Shown one piece after another: positions 5,472 to 12,131 of a stretch of DNA of 12,180 bases. Both the position numbers and the translations under genes were made by a program. The DNA comes from Damh-18 sp964570795 (lineage in GTDB: Bacteria; Patescibacteriota; Minisyncoccia; Phycocordibacterales; UBA918). Under the pieces are notes generated by a model. That model was not told the origin of the DNA, ran no database searches, and saw only the letters and a list, made by a program, of their open reading frames with translations. The stretch is taken from positions 1 to 12,180 of the forward strand of contig CAZMYZ010000020.1 in NCBI GenBank assembly GCA_964570795.1, written 5' to 3'. Every line of letters begins with the position of its first letter. Position 1 is the stretch's first letter.

Positions 5472-6554
5472 ATGAATCAGATATTTAAAGTCGGAGAAGT
5501 AATTAATCCAATAAAAAATAAGAAAAACTTAAAGATAAGTCCTTTATACCGCAGGATTCATTTAAAGTTCCCCTCGCGACTAAATGCAATGGCACTTGAT
5601 CCAAGTAAAATTGCTGTTACTAAGGATGCGGTTTACTCTCCAGGAGAGATTGTTTTCTCGGTTTCAATTTTTAAAGACGTCACTGTTTCTGTTCGAAACG
5701 ATCAAAAGGTAGTTATTGAAAGTAATCACGATCGGAAACAATTAATTATGCATGCTGCCCTTATAATGAAAGAGGCCCTGGGCATAGATTCTGGTTTTGA
5801 TATCAAATTTAATTCAGACGATATTAGACATAGTGGATTAGGTTCAAGTAGCGGTATGATCGCAGCTGTAGCTTGTGCCATTAATGAATTATATGGGAAT
5901 CCCATAGAAAAATTTGAACTAATAAAATATCTAGCTCAAAATCATGGCGAGGAGATCGATCATAATAAAAACGAACTCCAACGCGTTCAGTGTATAGGCG
6001 GAGGAGCAGCTGCCGGTTTAGTTGATGCTGGAATGATTATTTTATCAGGGCAATCAGTACCGATTGCATCAGTAAAATTTGATGATACTTACAAAGTTGT
6101 GATTGGAATACCGTCAGACTTTGTCTCTCCTGATGCGAAGACACTCATGGAGTTGGAGATCGCAAATATGGAAAAATTTATTGTAACGGGACAAAAATAT
6201 GCTGAGAAAATTGCATATCGTCTTGTCCATGAGACAATGCCAAACATGAAGTTGAATAACCTCCATAAAGCATCAAAGCTCATTTATGATTACAGGTTTA
6301 ATTATGGAAGTATAGAAAACTGTGCATTTGTTTATCCGCACAGCATTGAAATTGCTCGTAATTTAAGATTCTTGTTTGAGGATGGAAAGGTACATACATT
6401 GTCGCTCTCAAGTGTTGGCCCAGCATTTTTTGCAATCACTAGTGAAGCTAATTACACCGAGGGTATTTTTAAAAGTAATGGTCTTAACACTTTTGTAACA
6501 ACAATCAATAATGACGGTTATCATGTAACGCGAACTTCATATGAAAATGCTTAA
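5472..6554 (+). CDS. GHMP-superfamily protein, beta-RFAP synthase-like (360 aa)
   Basis: The fold is recognised from three GHMP motifs. Motif 1 is KFPSRLNAMALDPSKI (32-47), in the PSRL form typical of beta-ribofuranosylaminobenzene 5'-phosphate synthases. Motif 2, the glycine-rich phosphate loop, is HSGLGSSSGM (120-129). Motif 3 is SLSSVGPAFFAIT (311-323), matching the SSxGP form. A second glycine-rich stretch (QCIGGGAAAGLVDAG, 173-187) also fits the RFAP-synthase layout. That family condenses PRPP with an aromatic acid to form a C-riboside; other GHMP members are small-molecule kinases. Which reaction applies here is unknown. No Shine-Dalgarno is visible before ATG 5472 (TTATAAAAAA). The 3' end overlaps the methyltransferase start by 14 nt, indicating translational coupling. 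Base use is AT-rich. Confidence 0.75.
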   Translation: MNQIFKVGEVINPIKNKKNLKISPLYRRIHLKFPSRLNAMALDPSKIAVTKDAVYSPGEIVFSVSIFKDVTVSVRNDQKVVIESNHDRKQLIMHAALIMKEALGIDSGFDIKFNSDDIRHSGLGSSSGMIAAVACAINELYGNPIEKFELIKYLAQNHGEEIDHNKNELQRVQCIGGGAAAGLVDAGMIILSGQSVPIASVKFDDTYKVVIGIPSDFVSPDAKTLMELEIANMEKFIVTGQKYAEKIAYRLVHETMPNMKLNNLHKASKLIYDYRFNYGSIENCAFVYPHSIEIARNLRFLFEDGKVHTLSLSSVGPAFFAITSEANYTEGIFKSNGLNTFVTTINNDGYHVTRTSYENA

Positions 6555-7191
6555 AACGTTTCAATTCTGGAACAGCTCAAATGTTGTTGATTATTTCAAA
6601 GAAAAACCTGCTGACTACAGAATTAAAAACCGACTCGAAAAAATTGATTCAAAGCAAAGAAATTCAATGAATGCGTTAGATCTTGGTTGCGGTGCAGGAA
6701 GACATGCAGAACTACTTGTTAATTTGGGTTTCAAGACATCTATCATCGATCCTAATCCAAAGATGTTAAAAGCTACCACAAAACGCGTTGGTTCAAGACT
6801 CCAAAGCTCAGAAAAAGGTTCAATGCACAAATTACCTTACTCAGATAATTCTTTTGATGTTGTTGTGGCAACTGGGGTCTTGCATCAAGCGAGGACTCTT
6901 GAAGAATACGAACGAGCGATTAGTGAACTTTCACGAGTAACAAAACCAGCAGGGATTGTATGTCTTAACATCTTTACTTCGAAAGCTACTGATCCTACGC
7001 TTAAAAAATTAGACCGTGCCTTTTCATACAAAACCAAAGAGGGACTATTTATGAGTCTCCTAGATAAAAATACCTTTCATGAAATAATGAATTGGTTTGA
7101 TCTCGTTTTAGAAGATGAAATATCAGAAGATGTTGTCTCTGAGAACACTGGTCCTCGGAGCGTGCTAAGATGTTTTTTTATTAAAAAGTAA
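6541..7191 (+). CDS. SAM-dependent methyltransferase, class I (216 aa)
   Basis: A UbiE/Methyltransf_11-type Rossmann methyltransferase. Motif I is ALDLGCGAGRHAELL (45-59). An acidic residue ends beta-2 (SIIDPNP, D70). Motif II is LPYSDNSFDVVVATGVLHQ (98-116) and motif III is SRVTKPAGIVCLNIF (131-145). The N-terminal FWNSSNVVDYF is typical of the family. The substrate cannot be read from sequence; these folds usually methylate small molecules. ATG 6541 overlaps the end of the GHMP gene; an alternative ATG at 6547 lies 2 codons later. No separate ribosome site is seen, consistent with coupling. Context suggests it acts on the product or substrate of the GHMP protein. Confidence 0.88.
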   Translation: MKMLKTFQFWNSSNVVDYFKEKPADYRIKNRLEKIDSKQRNSMNALDLGCGAGRHAELLVNLGFKTSIIDPNPKMLKATTKRVGSRLQSSEKGSMHKLPYSDNSFDVVVATGVLHQARTLEEYERAISELSRVTKPAGIVCLNIFTSKATDPTLKKLDRAFSYKTKEGLFMSLLDKNTFHEIMNWFDLVLEDEISEDVVSENTGPRSVLRCFFIKK

Positions 7192-7202
7192 CTGCAAGAA
7201 AT

Positions 7203-7760
7203 ATGAATGTCACTTATGTAACGGGGAATAAAAATAAATACGAAAACGCAAAGAAGTTTTTTGCAGAATACAATATCGAAATCGAGCAAGCTGTACTGTC
7301 AGTTCCTGAAGTGCAAGGAAGTGACTCTGTTGATATTGCAGTTCGCAAGGCAGAGGAAGCGTGGAAACAACTTGATAAACCACTTTTTATTAACGATGCC
7401 TCTTGGATAATTCCTTCTCTAAAAGGTTTTCCTGGTCCGTACATGAAGTACATCAATCAGTGGTTCGAACCGATTGATTTTATCCACCTCATGGAAGGTA
7501 AAGATGATAGAACAATTATTCTGAAAGATGTAATTGTGTATATTGATGACACTGGGCATACAGTTTTTACCAACGAGCATAAAGGTAGGGTATTGAACGA
7601 GGTTGCTTCCGGGGAGTATCGTCATCCATCAGATGTAGTAATATCACTTTCTAAAAACGGGGCTTCAATCGGTGAGGAAGTAGCGAAGGGTACATTTTTT
7701 ATTGAAGATGAAAATAAGGTTTGGGAAGACTTTGCTTCGTGGCTCGAATTAAGAAATTAG
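7203..7760 (+). CDS. Divergent HAM1/ITPA-type nucleoside triphosphate pyrophosphatase (185 aa)
   Basis: The family hydrolyses non-canonical NTPs such as ITP and XTP to monophosphate plus pyrophosphate. Visible are the N-terminal substrate loop VTGNKNKYENAKKFF (6-20), E36 in PEVQGSD, AVRKAEEAWKQL (46-57), the active-site strand PLFINDASWII (60-70) and KGFPGPYMKYINQWF (74-88), which is close to the PGPYIKWF of eukaryotic ITPA. Two departures stand out: the usual acidic pair in V-E-D-T/S-G reads IND, and the C-terminal S-H-R-x-x-A signature of RdgB is absent, replaced by EYRHPSDVVISLSKNGASIGEE. The substrate may therefore differ from ITP/XTP. It lies 11 nt after the methyltransferase. There is no strong Shine-Dalgarno (CAAGAAAT). 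It may clean up or activate a nucleotide made by the cluster. Confidence 0.85.
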   Translation: MNVTYVTGNKNKYENAKKFFAEYNIEIEQAVLSVPEVQGSDSVDIAVRKAEEAWKQLDKPLFINDASWIIPSLKGFPGPYMKYINQWFEPIDFIHLMEGKDDRTIILKDVIVYIDDTGHTVFTNEHKGRVLNEVASGEYRHPSDVVISLSKNGASIGEEVAKGTFFIEDENKVWEDFASWLELRN

Positions 7761-7761
7761 T

Positions 7762-7790
7762 TTGACATAATTAAGTTATTGTTTTATTGT
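7762..7790 (+). promoter_or_regulatory. Promoter of the PrnB-like gene
   Basis: A perfect -35 TTGACA (7762-7767) and TATTGT (7785-7790) are separated by 17 bp. The expected start is near 7797, giving a leader of about 60 nt. Confidence 0.75.
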
Positions 7791-7801
7791 TAAATTTAGG
7801 T

Positions 7802-7824
7802 ATTGCCACTATATTAGTGGCAAT
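7802..7824 (+). promoter_or_regulatory. Perfect 10-bp inverted repeat just downstream of the promoter (operator or 5'-UTR hairpin)
   Basis: ATTGCCACTA and TAGTGGCAAT flank the loop TAT, beginning about 5 bp after the predicted transcription start. It could be a repressor operator or a stabilising 5' hairpin. It has no U-run, so it is unlikely to be a terminator for the upstream gene. The following Shine-Dalgarno AAGGAGG lies 5 nt before ATG 7857. Confidence 0.6.
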
Positions 7825-7856
7825 TGTAATTTGATATTTCTCAGAAGGAGGTTGAA

Positions 7857-8966
7857 ATGGTACACATCAAGAAGCATCCAGCCTATGTAGTCTATAAAAT
7901 GGCGAAACTACTTGATCTGAGTGTTTCCGGTCTCGACCCCCTCAGATTAGATCAGTTTTTCCAAGAGCAATTTGTTCGCATGGCGAATGCAGAATCACCG
8001 GAGGAAATGATTGCTTTTGTGAAGCAGCATTTCTCTAGTTTTTCCTTCAATGACCTTGTGAACTTTGACGAAGTTGCTGCAATGGCAATTTCTCGTGATG
8101 TTGCCATGATTGCCTCGGCGCTTGTGCGTCTAGGTGTTCGGCCGTCAGAGGTTCCGCCCATAGAAACCATGCTAATCAAATTTGCGGATAAAACTCACGA
8201 AGTGCCCGCAGATACGGTTTTCAGCTATGGTCCTCGGAATCCCCAGGGGGAGCGACGTCGTATGTTTACAGGCAGTAGCGAAGAAGAGTCGTTCATTCAA
8301 TCCTTCACTGAAGGTATGGATGGGATTGTGATTACTCTTGCATGTCTTGAGGTGTTGCAAGGATTGGATATATCTGACCCTCTGTATGCACAGTATGCTT
8401 CTGAAGCAACAGATGGAATGAGAAGGATGGTTGACGCAATTTTTTCTGTTCGGAAGGTTGTCTCACCGGAGGTTTTTACATTTAAGCTCCGCCCATTCTT
8501 TGATCCAAAAACCATCGGTGGAAGGACATATTTTGCCTCTGGTGGTGCTCAGATGCCGGTCACGATGGTTGATTTGTTGCTTTGGGGGATTGGTGAGACA
8601 GATAGGACATGTCTAATGTATTGGAATGAGAATTTTCAATATTTGCCAAACTCTTACCGGAGCAAGATTGAAACCGTATCACGCGGTGCATCAATTGTGC
8701 CCTTAGTAACCTCCCAGGTCTCTAAAGGTATTGGGTCTTCATTAAAGAGTAATGCAATTGCGTCGATTGAAGCGTTGATAAATTTAGTTGATCAGATTAT
8801 TCGTTTTAGGGCCCCACACCTTGGTATTGCTAAAGCGAATATGAAAATACGATCAAATGGGTCGGTAGGAAGTGGTGGTTACGACACCTCAATTCTTCAG
8901 TTATTAATCCAAAAGTCTCAGATGGCGAAAGAAGCTCTCAATAAGGCAAAAATTTGTCTGCACTGA
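7857..8966 (+). CDS. PrnB-like / indoleamine 2,3-dioxygenase superfamily haem protein (369 aa)
   Basis: The C-terminal third carries the superfamily signature: FRAPHLGIAKANM (317-329), with H321 at the position of the haem-ligand His of IDO (RxYH) and of PrnB. GSGGYDTSILQLLIQKS (338-354) follows, matching the GTGGTD-x-FL motif of IDO. The centre (FKLRPFFDPKTIGGRTYFASGGAQMPVTMVDLLLWG, 208-243; YLPNSYRSKI, 262-271) looks like the PrnB family, which acts on 7-chlorotryptophan in pyrrolnitrin synthesis. The length matches PrnB (about 360 aa). A tryptophan- or indole-like substrate is likely, but the reaction is not predictable; PrnB is not a dioxygenase. No signal peptide is seen. The gene is a self-contained unit: promoter 7762-7790, Shine-Dalgarno AAGGAGG, terminator 8985-9020. 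Its GC content is a little above the preceding cluster. Confidence 0.75.
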   Translation: MVHIKKHPAYVVYKMAKLLDLSVSGLDPLRLDQFFQEQFVRMANAESPEEMIAFVKQHFSSFSFNDLVNFDEVAAMAISRDVAMIASALVRLGVRPSEVPPIETMLIKFADKTHEVPADTVFSYGPRNPQGERRRMFTGSSEEESFIQSFTEGMDGIVITLACLEVLQGLDISDPLYAQYASEATDGMRRMVDAIFSVRKVVSPEVFTFKLRPFFDPKTIGGRTYFASGGAQMPVTMVDLLLWGIGETDRTCLMYWNENFQYLPNSYRSKIETVSRGASIVPLVTSQVSKGIGSSLKSNAIASIEALINLVDQIIRFRAPHLGIAKANMKIRSNGSVGSGGYDTSILQLLIQKSQMAKEALNKAKICLH

Positions 8967-8984
8967 GTTTGTTTTAAAAGTCTT

Positions 8985-9020
8985 GTGCCCGCAACATTCT
9001 TGCGGGCACTTATTTTTTTC
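8985..9020 (+). terminator. Rho-independent terminator of the PrnB-like gene
   Basis: A perfect 10-bp stem, GTGCCCGCAA/TTGCGGGCAC (8985-8994 and 9000-9009), has the loop CATTC and is followed by TTATTTTTTTC. Confidence 0.95.
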
Positions 9021-9034
9021 TGGAGTCTGATTTC

Positions 9035-9062
9035 TTGACAGATTGGTAATAATATCTATTCT
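9035..9062 (+). promoter_or_regulatory. Promoter of the Gre-like gene
   Basis: TTGACA (9035-9040) and TATTCT (9057-9062) are 16 bp apart. The start lies near 9069, with a leader of about 35 nt. Confidence 0.7.
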
Positions 9063-9104
9063 TCTTGTTTAGGATTGTTTTTTATTTGAATTTGGAGGTT
9101 CCAA

Positions 9105-9563
9105 ATGGACAAAAAATCTGTAGTAGGTGAATATAGCTTGCTTTTGCAACAATTGCTTGCTTCCCAAGAAGCAACTTTAAAGGAAACTGAAAGTATTGTC
9201 CGAGACGCACCTGGATCGAACGTGACACGTTCTGATACGAGTCGTTTTCAATATGGGAATCAACATCTTGGGCAGCAAATGCTGGTTGATGCGACTCGAG
9301 AGTACGTAGCGTCTCTTCGGGAGGCGGAAAGAAAATGTGACTCTGTACGAACCGGTGCTCTTGTTTGTCTTGAGGATGAACAAGGTTTCTCAAGTTGGTA
9401 CCTGGTTCTGCAAAAAGCAAATGCACAGGTTGTGAAGTCCTCTGAACAAAATGTTACTGTCATTTCAATTGAGGCACCTCTCGCTCGTTCACTGATTGGT
9501 AAAGCGATTGATGATGAGGTTGAATTTCGTGGGAATATCTTTGTTTTAACAGATATTCAATAA
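9105..9563 (+). CDS. GreA/GreB-family transcription elongation factor-like protein (152 aa)
   Basis: Gre factors enter the RNA polymerase secondary channel and stimulate cleavage of backtracked RNA. The C-terminal FKBP-like domain is clear: SIEAPLARSLIGKAIDDEVEF (121-141) corresponds to the S-P-x-S-P-L-G-R-A-L-L-G-K-x-x-G-D-E-V motif, ending FVLTDIQ. The N-terminal part (1-82) is a probable helical hairpin. Its turn is RDAPGSNVTRSDTSR (33-47), with D34 and D44 as candidate acidic tip residues. The segment between the domains (GALVCLEDEQGFSSWYLVL) fits the first strands of the Gre C-terminal domain. It may be a decoy or regulatory relative rather than a true GreA, since the helical hairpin diverges from GreA. 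It has a Shine-Dalgarno (GGAGG 6 nt before the ATG), its own promoter and its own terminator. Confidence 0.8.
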   Translation: MDKKSVVGEYSLLLQQLLASQEATLKETESIVRDAPGSNVTRSDTSRFQYGNQHLGQQMLVDATREYVASLREAERKCDSVRTGALVCLEDEQGFSSWYLVLQKANAQVVKSSEQNVTVISIEAPLARSLIGKAIDDEVEFRGNIFVLTDIQ

Positions 9564-9570
9564 CGAACGG

Positions 9571-9597
9571 AAAAGGTGGGCGATTGCCCACCTTTTT
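9571..9597 (+). terminator. Rho-independent terminator of the Gre-like gene
   Basis: AAAAGGTGGGC (9571-9581) and GCCCACCTTTT (9586-9596) form an 11-bp stem with the loop GATT and a terminal U-run. It would also work on the other strand. Confidence 0.93.
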
Positions 9598-9976
9598 ATA
9601 TGCTTTAGCATTGGAAATAAACTTACAGTATGTATTTTTTAAATACAGTACAAAACACCACTGCTGTCAATTTACGTTCTTTACAGCCACCGTCTAAGTA
9701 ACTGCATACTAATCTGCATATTCCCTAAATATCAATTTACACTCTCTAACACTGTGTATATTTATCCACTTGTCAGGCACTAACTCAGGCATACAATGCA
9801 AACAGTTCTTCACATACATTAAACTCCTTGCATGTAGTGAGGGGGGATAGTCCACATAGATTGGTCTGTGACCAAAAAACTTCTATAGGGGTTATCAAAT
9901 TGAATGCGCATTAAACGAATAGCTATCCGGTCCATCGTGGCATAACGATAGCAACCTCGAGATCGCAATCGAAGGT
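9598..9976. other. Non-coding spacer with scattered inverted repeats
   Basis: No convincing gene. Seen: GTATTT-TTT-AAATAC (9632-9646), the palindrome TTGGTC-TGT-GACCAA (9861-9875), and GGATAG (9845-9850) complementary to CTATCC (9923-9928). The stretch from 9840 to 9960 is less AT-rich and could hold a small RNA or leader, but no family is recognisable. Confidence 0.5.
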
Positions 9977-10020
9977 ACAAAAAGCACAACCGCTTTTTGT
10001 TTCTTTGAGTGCGATTTTTT
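9977..10020 (+). terminator. Terminator-like double hairpin before the ParB/methyltransferase gene
   Basis: ACAAAAAGC (9977-9985) pairs with GCTTTTTGT (9992-10000). An outer ATCGCA/TGCGAT pair (9962-9967 with 10010-10015) encloses it and is followed by TTTTT. It lies about 60 nt before the ATG, so it may end an RNA made from the preceding spacer or act as an attenuator. Confidence 0.55.
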
Positions 10021-10077
10021 GTTATCTCAAATCAAACTCAATGTGCGGAACTAATTATCATTCACTTGAAATTAGTT

Positions 10078-11409
10078 ATGACAAACCATTCATATACACT
10101 CGAAATACACTACGTACCCGTTGCAGATTTAATTGAGAACACCTATAACCCTAAGAAGTTTTCAACGGAAGCTCTCGCCGGAATCAAAGAGAGTATCACT
10201 CGCTTTGGGTTCGCTGACCCGCTTGTAGTAAACAATCACAAGGATAGACAGAATATTTTAATCGGTGGACACGCTCGCTTGCGGGTAGCGAAAGAACTTG
10301 GTTTTGAGACAGTACCAGTAGTGTATGTATCACTTACTGAAACCAAAGAGTGTGAGTTGAATATACGACTCTCAAAAAACCAGGGTATTTTAGATTATGA
10401 ACTCCTTGCTCGGTTTGATGAGACACTGCTCTCAGACATTGGCTTTAATACCGAAGAACTTGATGAGGTGTTTGCACCAGATCCGTCAACAGAAATATTT
10501 GATCTGAATAAGGAACTAGAGAAGCTCAATATCAAAGATGTAAAAGTGAAGCACGGAGACCGCTATGAAATCGACGGGTCCATTCTCATGTGCGGAGACA
10601 GTACGGTTGAAGCAGACATGTTGAGGCTTATGGATGGAGTCAAAGCAGATATGGTTATGACTGACCCTCCATACATATTGGACTACCTCAAAGGTAAAAC
10701 TAAAAATAAAGATGGCGTCACCCGTGGTTTTGGTGCAAAGAAGAACCGTGTTTACCTTGGTACTGAGACATTACCTGAAAATTTCAGCGAATTGTGGATG
10801 AATAATGTCGCAAAGGTACAGAAGGAAGATTTTTCTATCATTATTTTCGAACATCCAAAGAATCTTCGCACTATCTGGAATGCTCTCGAACAACACTGGC
10901 GATATCGAGGAACAATTGTCTGGCATGTTCCGAATCGAATGCAGGGATTTAGTGGCAAGTACAAGTTCTTTAATAAACACGACATTGCACTAGTGGGGAG
11001 TACCGATAGAGTGACCTACAATCTTGAACCAGAGGACGTCCTATTTCAAAACGAATATGAGAATGCGCTATATGCCACGAGTGGTAAACCGCACTGGGAG
11101 TCATATGGGAAAGGTAAACGAGTGTGCCCAACTGATTTTATTGAGCACATTTCGGCTGATAAAAAATCATCAGGGCAAGACATTATCTTTGGCACGAAAC
11201 CACTCGAACTTCTCATTCCATATATCAAAGTACTCACCAAACGAGATGACCTGGTTCTTGAACCTTTTGGTGGTTCTGGTTCAACGTTGATCGCCTCAAT
11301 CAAGCTTGGGCGGAAGTGTTTCATCATGGAGAAGCAACCCATTTATGCCGCGGTTATTATCAGGCGTTGGGAAATGGCGACTGGCAAGAAAGCTGTAAAG
11401 CTTAACTAG
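10078..11409 (+). CDS. ParB/Srx-like domain fused to DNA methyltransferase (443 aa)
   Basis: An N-terminal ParB-like domain (11-110) contains IENTYNPKKFSTEALAGI, the GGHARLRVAKELG box (63-75) and the conserved LSKNQG (98-103). A class beta amino-methyltransferase follows, with DPPY (196-199, motif IV) preceding the SAM-binding EPFGGSGSTLIA (395-406, motif I) and motif X-like GTKPLELLIPYI (372-383). Such fusions methylate N6-adenine or N4-cytosine and are typical of phages and integrative elements. ATG 10078 is chosen because the ParB domain begins soon after and the 23-codon upstream extension runs through the terminator-like hairpin. No Shine-Dalgarno is visible. It is followed 1 nt later by the terminase-like gene, so the two form an operon. 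There is no cognate restriction enzyme in view, so it is probably an orphan protective or regulatory methylase. Confidence 0.92.
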   Translation: MTNHSYTLEIHYVPVADLIENTYNPKKFSTEALAGIKESITRFGFADPLVVNNHKDRQNILIGGHARLRVAKELGFETVPVVYVSLTETKECELNIRLSKNQGILDYELLARFDETLLSDIGFNTEELDEVFAPDPSTEIFDLNKELEKLNIKDVKVKHGDRYEIDGSILMCGDSTVEADMLRLMDGVKADMVMTDPPYILDYLKGKTKNKDGVTRGFGAKKNRVYLGTETLPENFSELWMNNVAKVQKEDFSIIIFEHPKNLRTIWNALEQHWRYRGTIVWHVPNRMQGFSGKYKFFNKHDIALVGSTDRVTYNLEPEDVLFQNEYENALYATSGKPHWESYGKGKRVCPTDFIEHISADKKSSGQDIIFGTKPLELLIPYIKVLTKRDDLVLEPFGGSGSTLIASIKLGRKCFIMEKQPIYAAVIIRRWEMATGKKAVKLN

Positions 11410-11410
11410 T

Positions 11411-11998
11411 ATGACTAAACGCGAATCAAAGAAGACTGTTAAAGAAGCGGTAGCTACCAAAGAACTGAAACAGAAAGTAGTCCAGCAACTGAAAGAAATA
11501 CCAATACCAACGTACGTATGCCAAAAGCTTGGTATTCCCAAAGCTACCTACTACAAGTGGCGAAAGACTGATAATGCCTTTCGCGAAGCAAGCGACAAAG
11601 CTATTATCTCAGGAAAACTTACGATTAATGATATTGCAAAGTCACAACTGATAAAAATGATTAACACCGGAGACTTTCGCTCAATTAATCTTTGGCTTAA
11701 ACATAACGACCCAGACTTTAATCCAAAACTCACTCTTGAAATTAAAGAGACGAAACGTGACTTCGATCCAGTGAGATTGAAAGAATTAGAGCGTGCAATG
11801 AACAATGCGGGATTGATCGGCGTGACGTTGGCACATCGGGAATTGGAAAAGAAATACCGTGAACTAATGATTGAAGATGAGCAGAGAGATAGCGCACGAG
11901 AAGAGTATCTTGAGGATAGTGTAATTGGTGAGCAGGGGCATCCTCACAAAGGCGGTATCAGGATTGCTGATTTGGAGAAGAGGCGAAGGAAGAAGTAA
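11411..11998 (+). CDS. Terminase small subunit-like HTH protein (195 aa)
   Basis: The N-terminal helix-turn-helix is IPIPTYVCQKLGIPKATYYKWRK (30-52), followed by DNAFREASDKAI and then SQLIKMINTGDFRSINLWLKHNDP (78-101). This combination matches phage small terminase/phBC6A51-type HTH proteins. These recognise phage DNA and recruit the large terminase for packaging. The C-terminal half is highly charged and helical (ELEKKYRELMIEDEQRDSAREEYLED) and ends in RRRKK. It starts 1 nt after the methyltransferase stop, so the two are co-transcribed. The stop overlaps an ATG (TAATG), but the frame begun there is only 29 codons long. The large terminase expected next is not in the window. It could instead be a general transposon- or phage-type HTH regulator. 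Confidence 0.75.
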   Translation: MTKRESKKTVKEAVATKELKQKVVQQLKEIPIPTYVCQKLGIPKATYYKWRKTDNAFREASDKAIISGKLTINDIAKSQLIKMINTGDFRSINLWLKHNDPDFNPKLTLEIKETKRDFDPVRLKELERAMNNAGLIGVTLAHRELEKKYRELMIEDEQRDSAREEYLEDSVIGEQGHPHKGGIRIADLEKRRRKK

Positions 11999-12131
11999 TG
12001 AGTTTTTGCAGAATTGCGCCAGTCAGTATTCGATGTTTCTTCAGTGCATTGCACTTCCTGCAAGCGAGCGTCAGGTTGTGTGGATGATTCGAACCAAAGC
12101 TCTGTGACTCAACTTTTGCAGAAGAGACAAG
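11958..12131 (-). pseudogene. HNH-endonuclease-like fragment, disrupted
   Basis: The minus strand between a TAA at 12134-12132 and a TGA at 11960-11958 encodes, at 12098-12030, FGSNHPHNL then TLACRKCNALKKHR. This closely fits the C-terminal HNH signature NL-x-L-A-C-x-x-C-N-x-x-K. There is no start codon in this frame. An upstream zinc-type CLFC (12129-12118) occurs in a different frame and ends at TGA, so an intact gene would need at least one frameshift. The 3' end overlaps the terminase-like gene antisense. Either it is a decayed HNH gene or the match is fortuitous. Confidence 0.35.

Noticed and set aside
10009..10077. Start at 10009 for the ParB/methyltransferase
   Set aside because: The extra 23 codons overlap the terminator-like hairpin and lack domain similarity; ATG 10078 suits the ParB domain better.
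11998..12087. A small gene starting at the ATG overlapping the terminase-like stop
   Set aside because: Only 29 codons, no recognisable features and no ribosome site of its own.
12083..12093. A second attachment site: GATTCGAAC recurs at the right end
   Set aside because: Identity with 4081-4103 is limited to about 9 bases; flanking bases do not match, and the stretch is better explained by the HNH-like frame.
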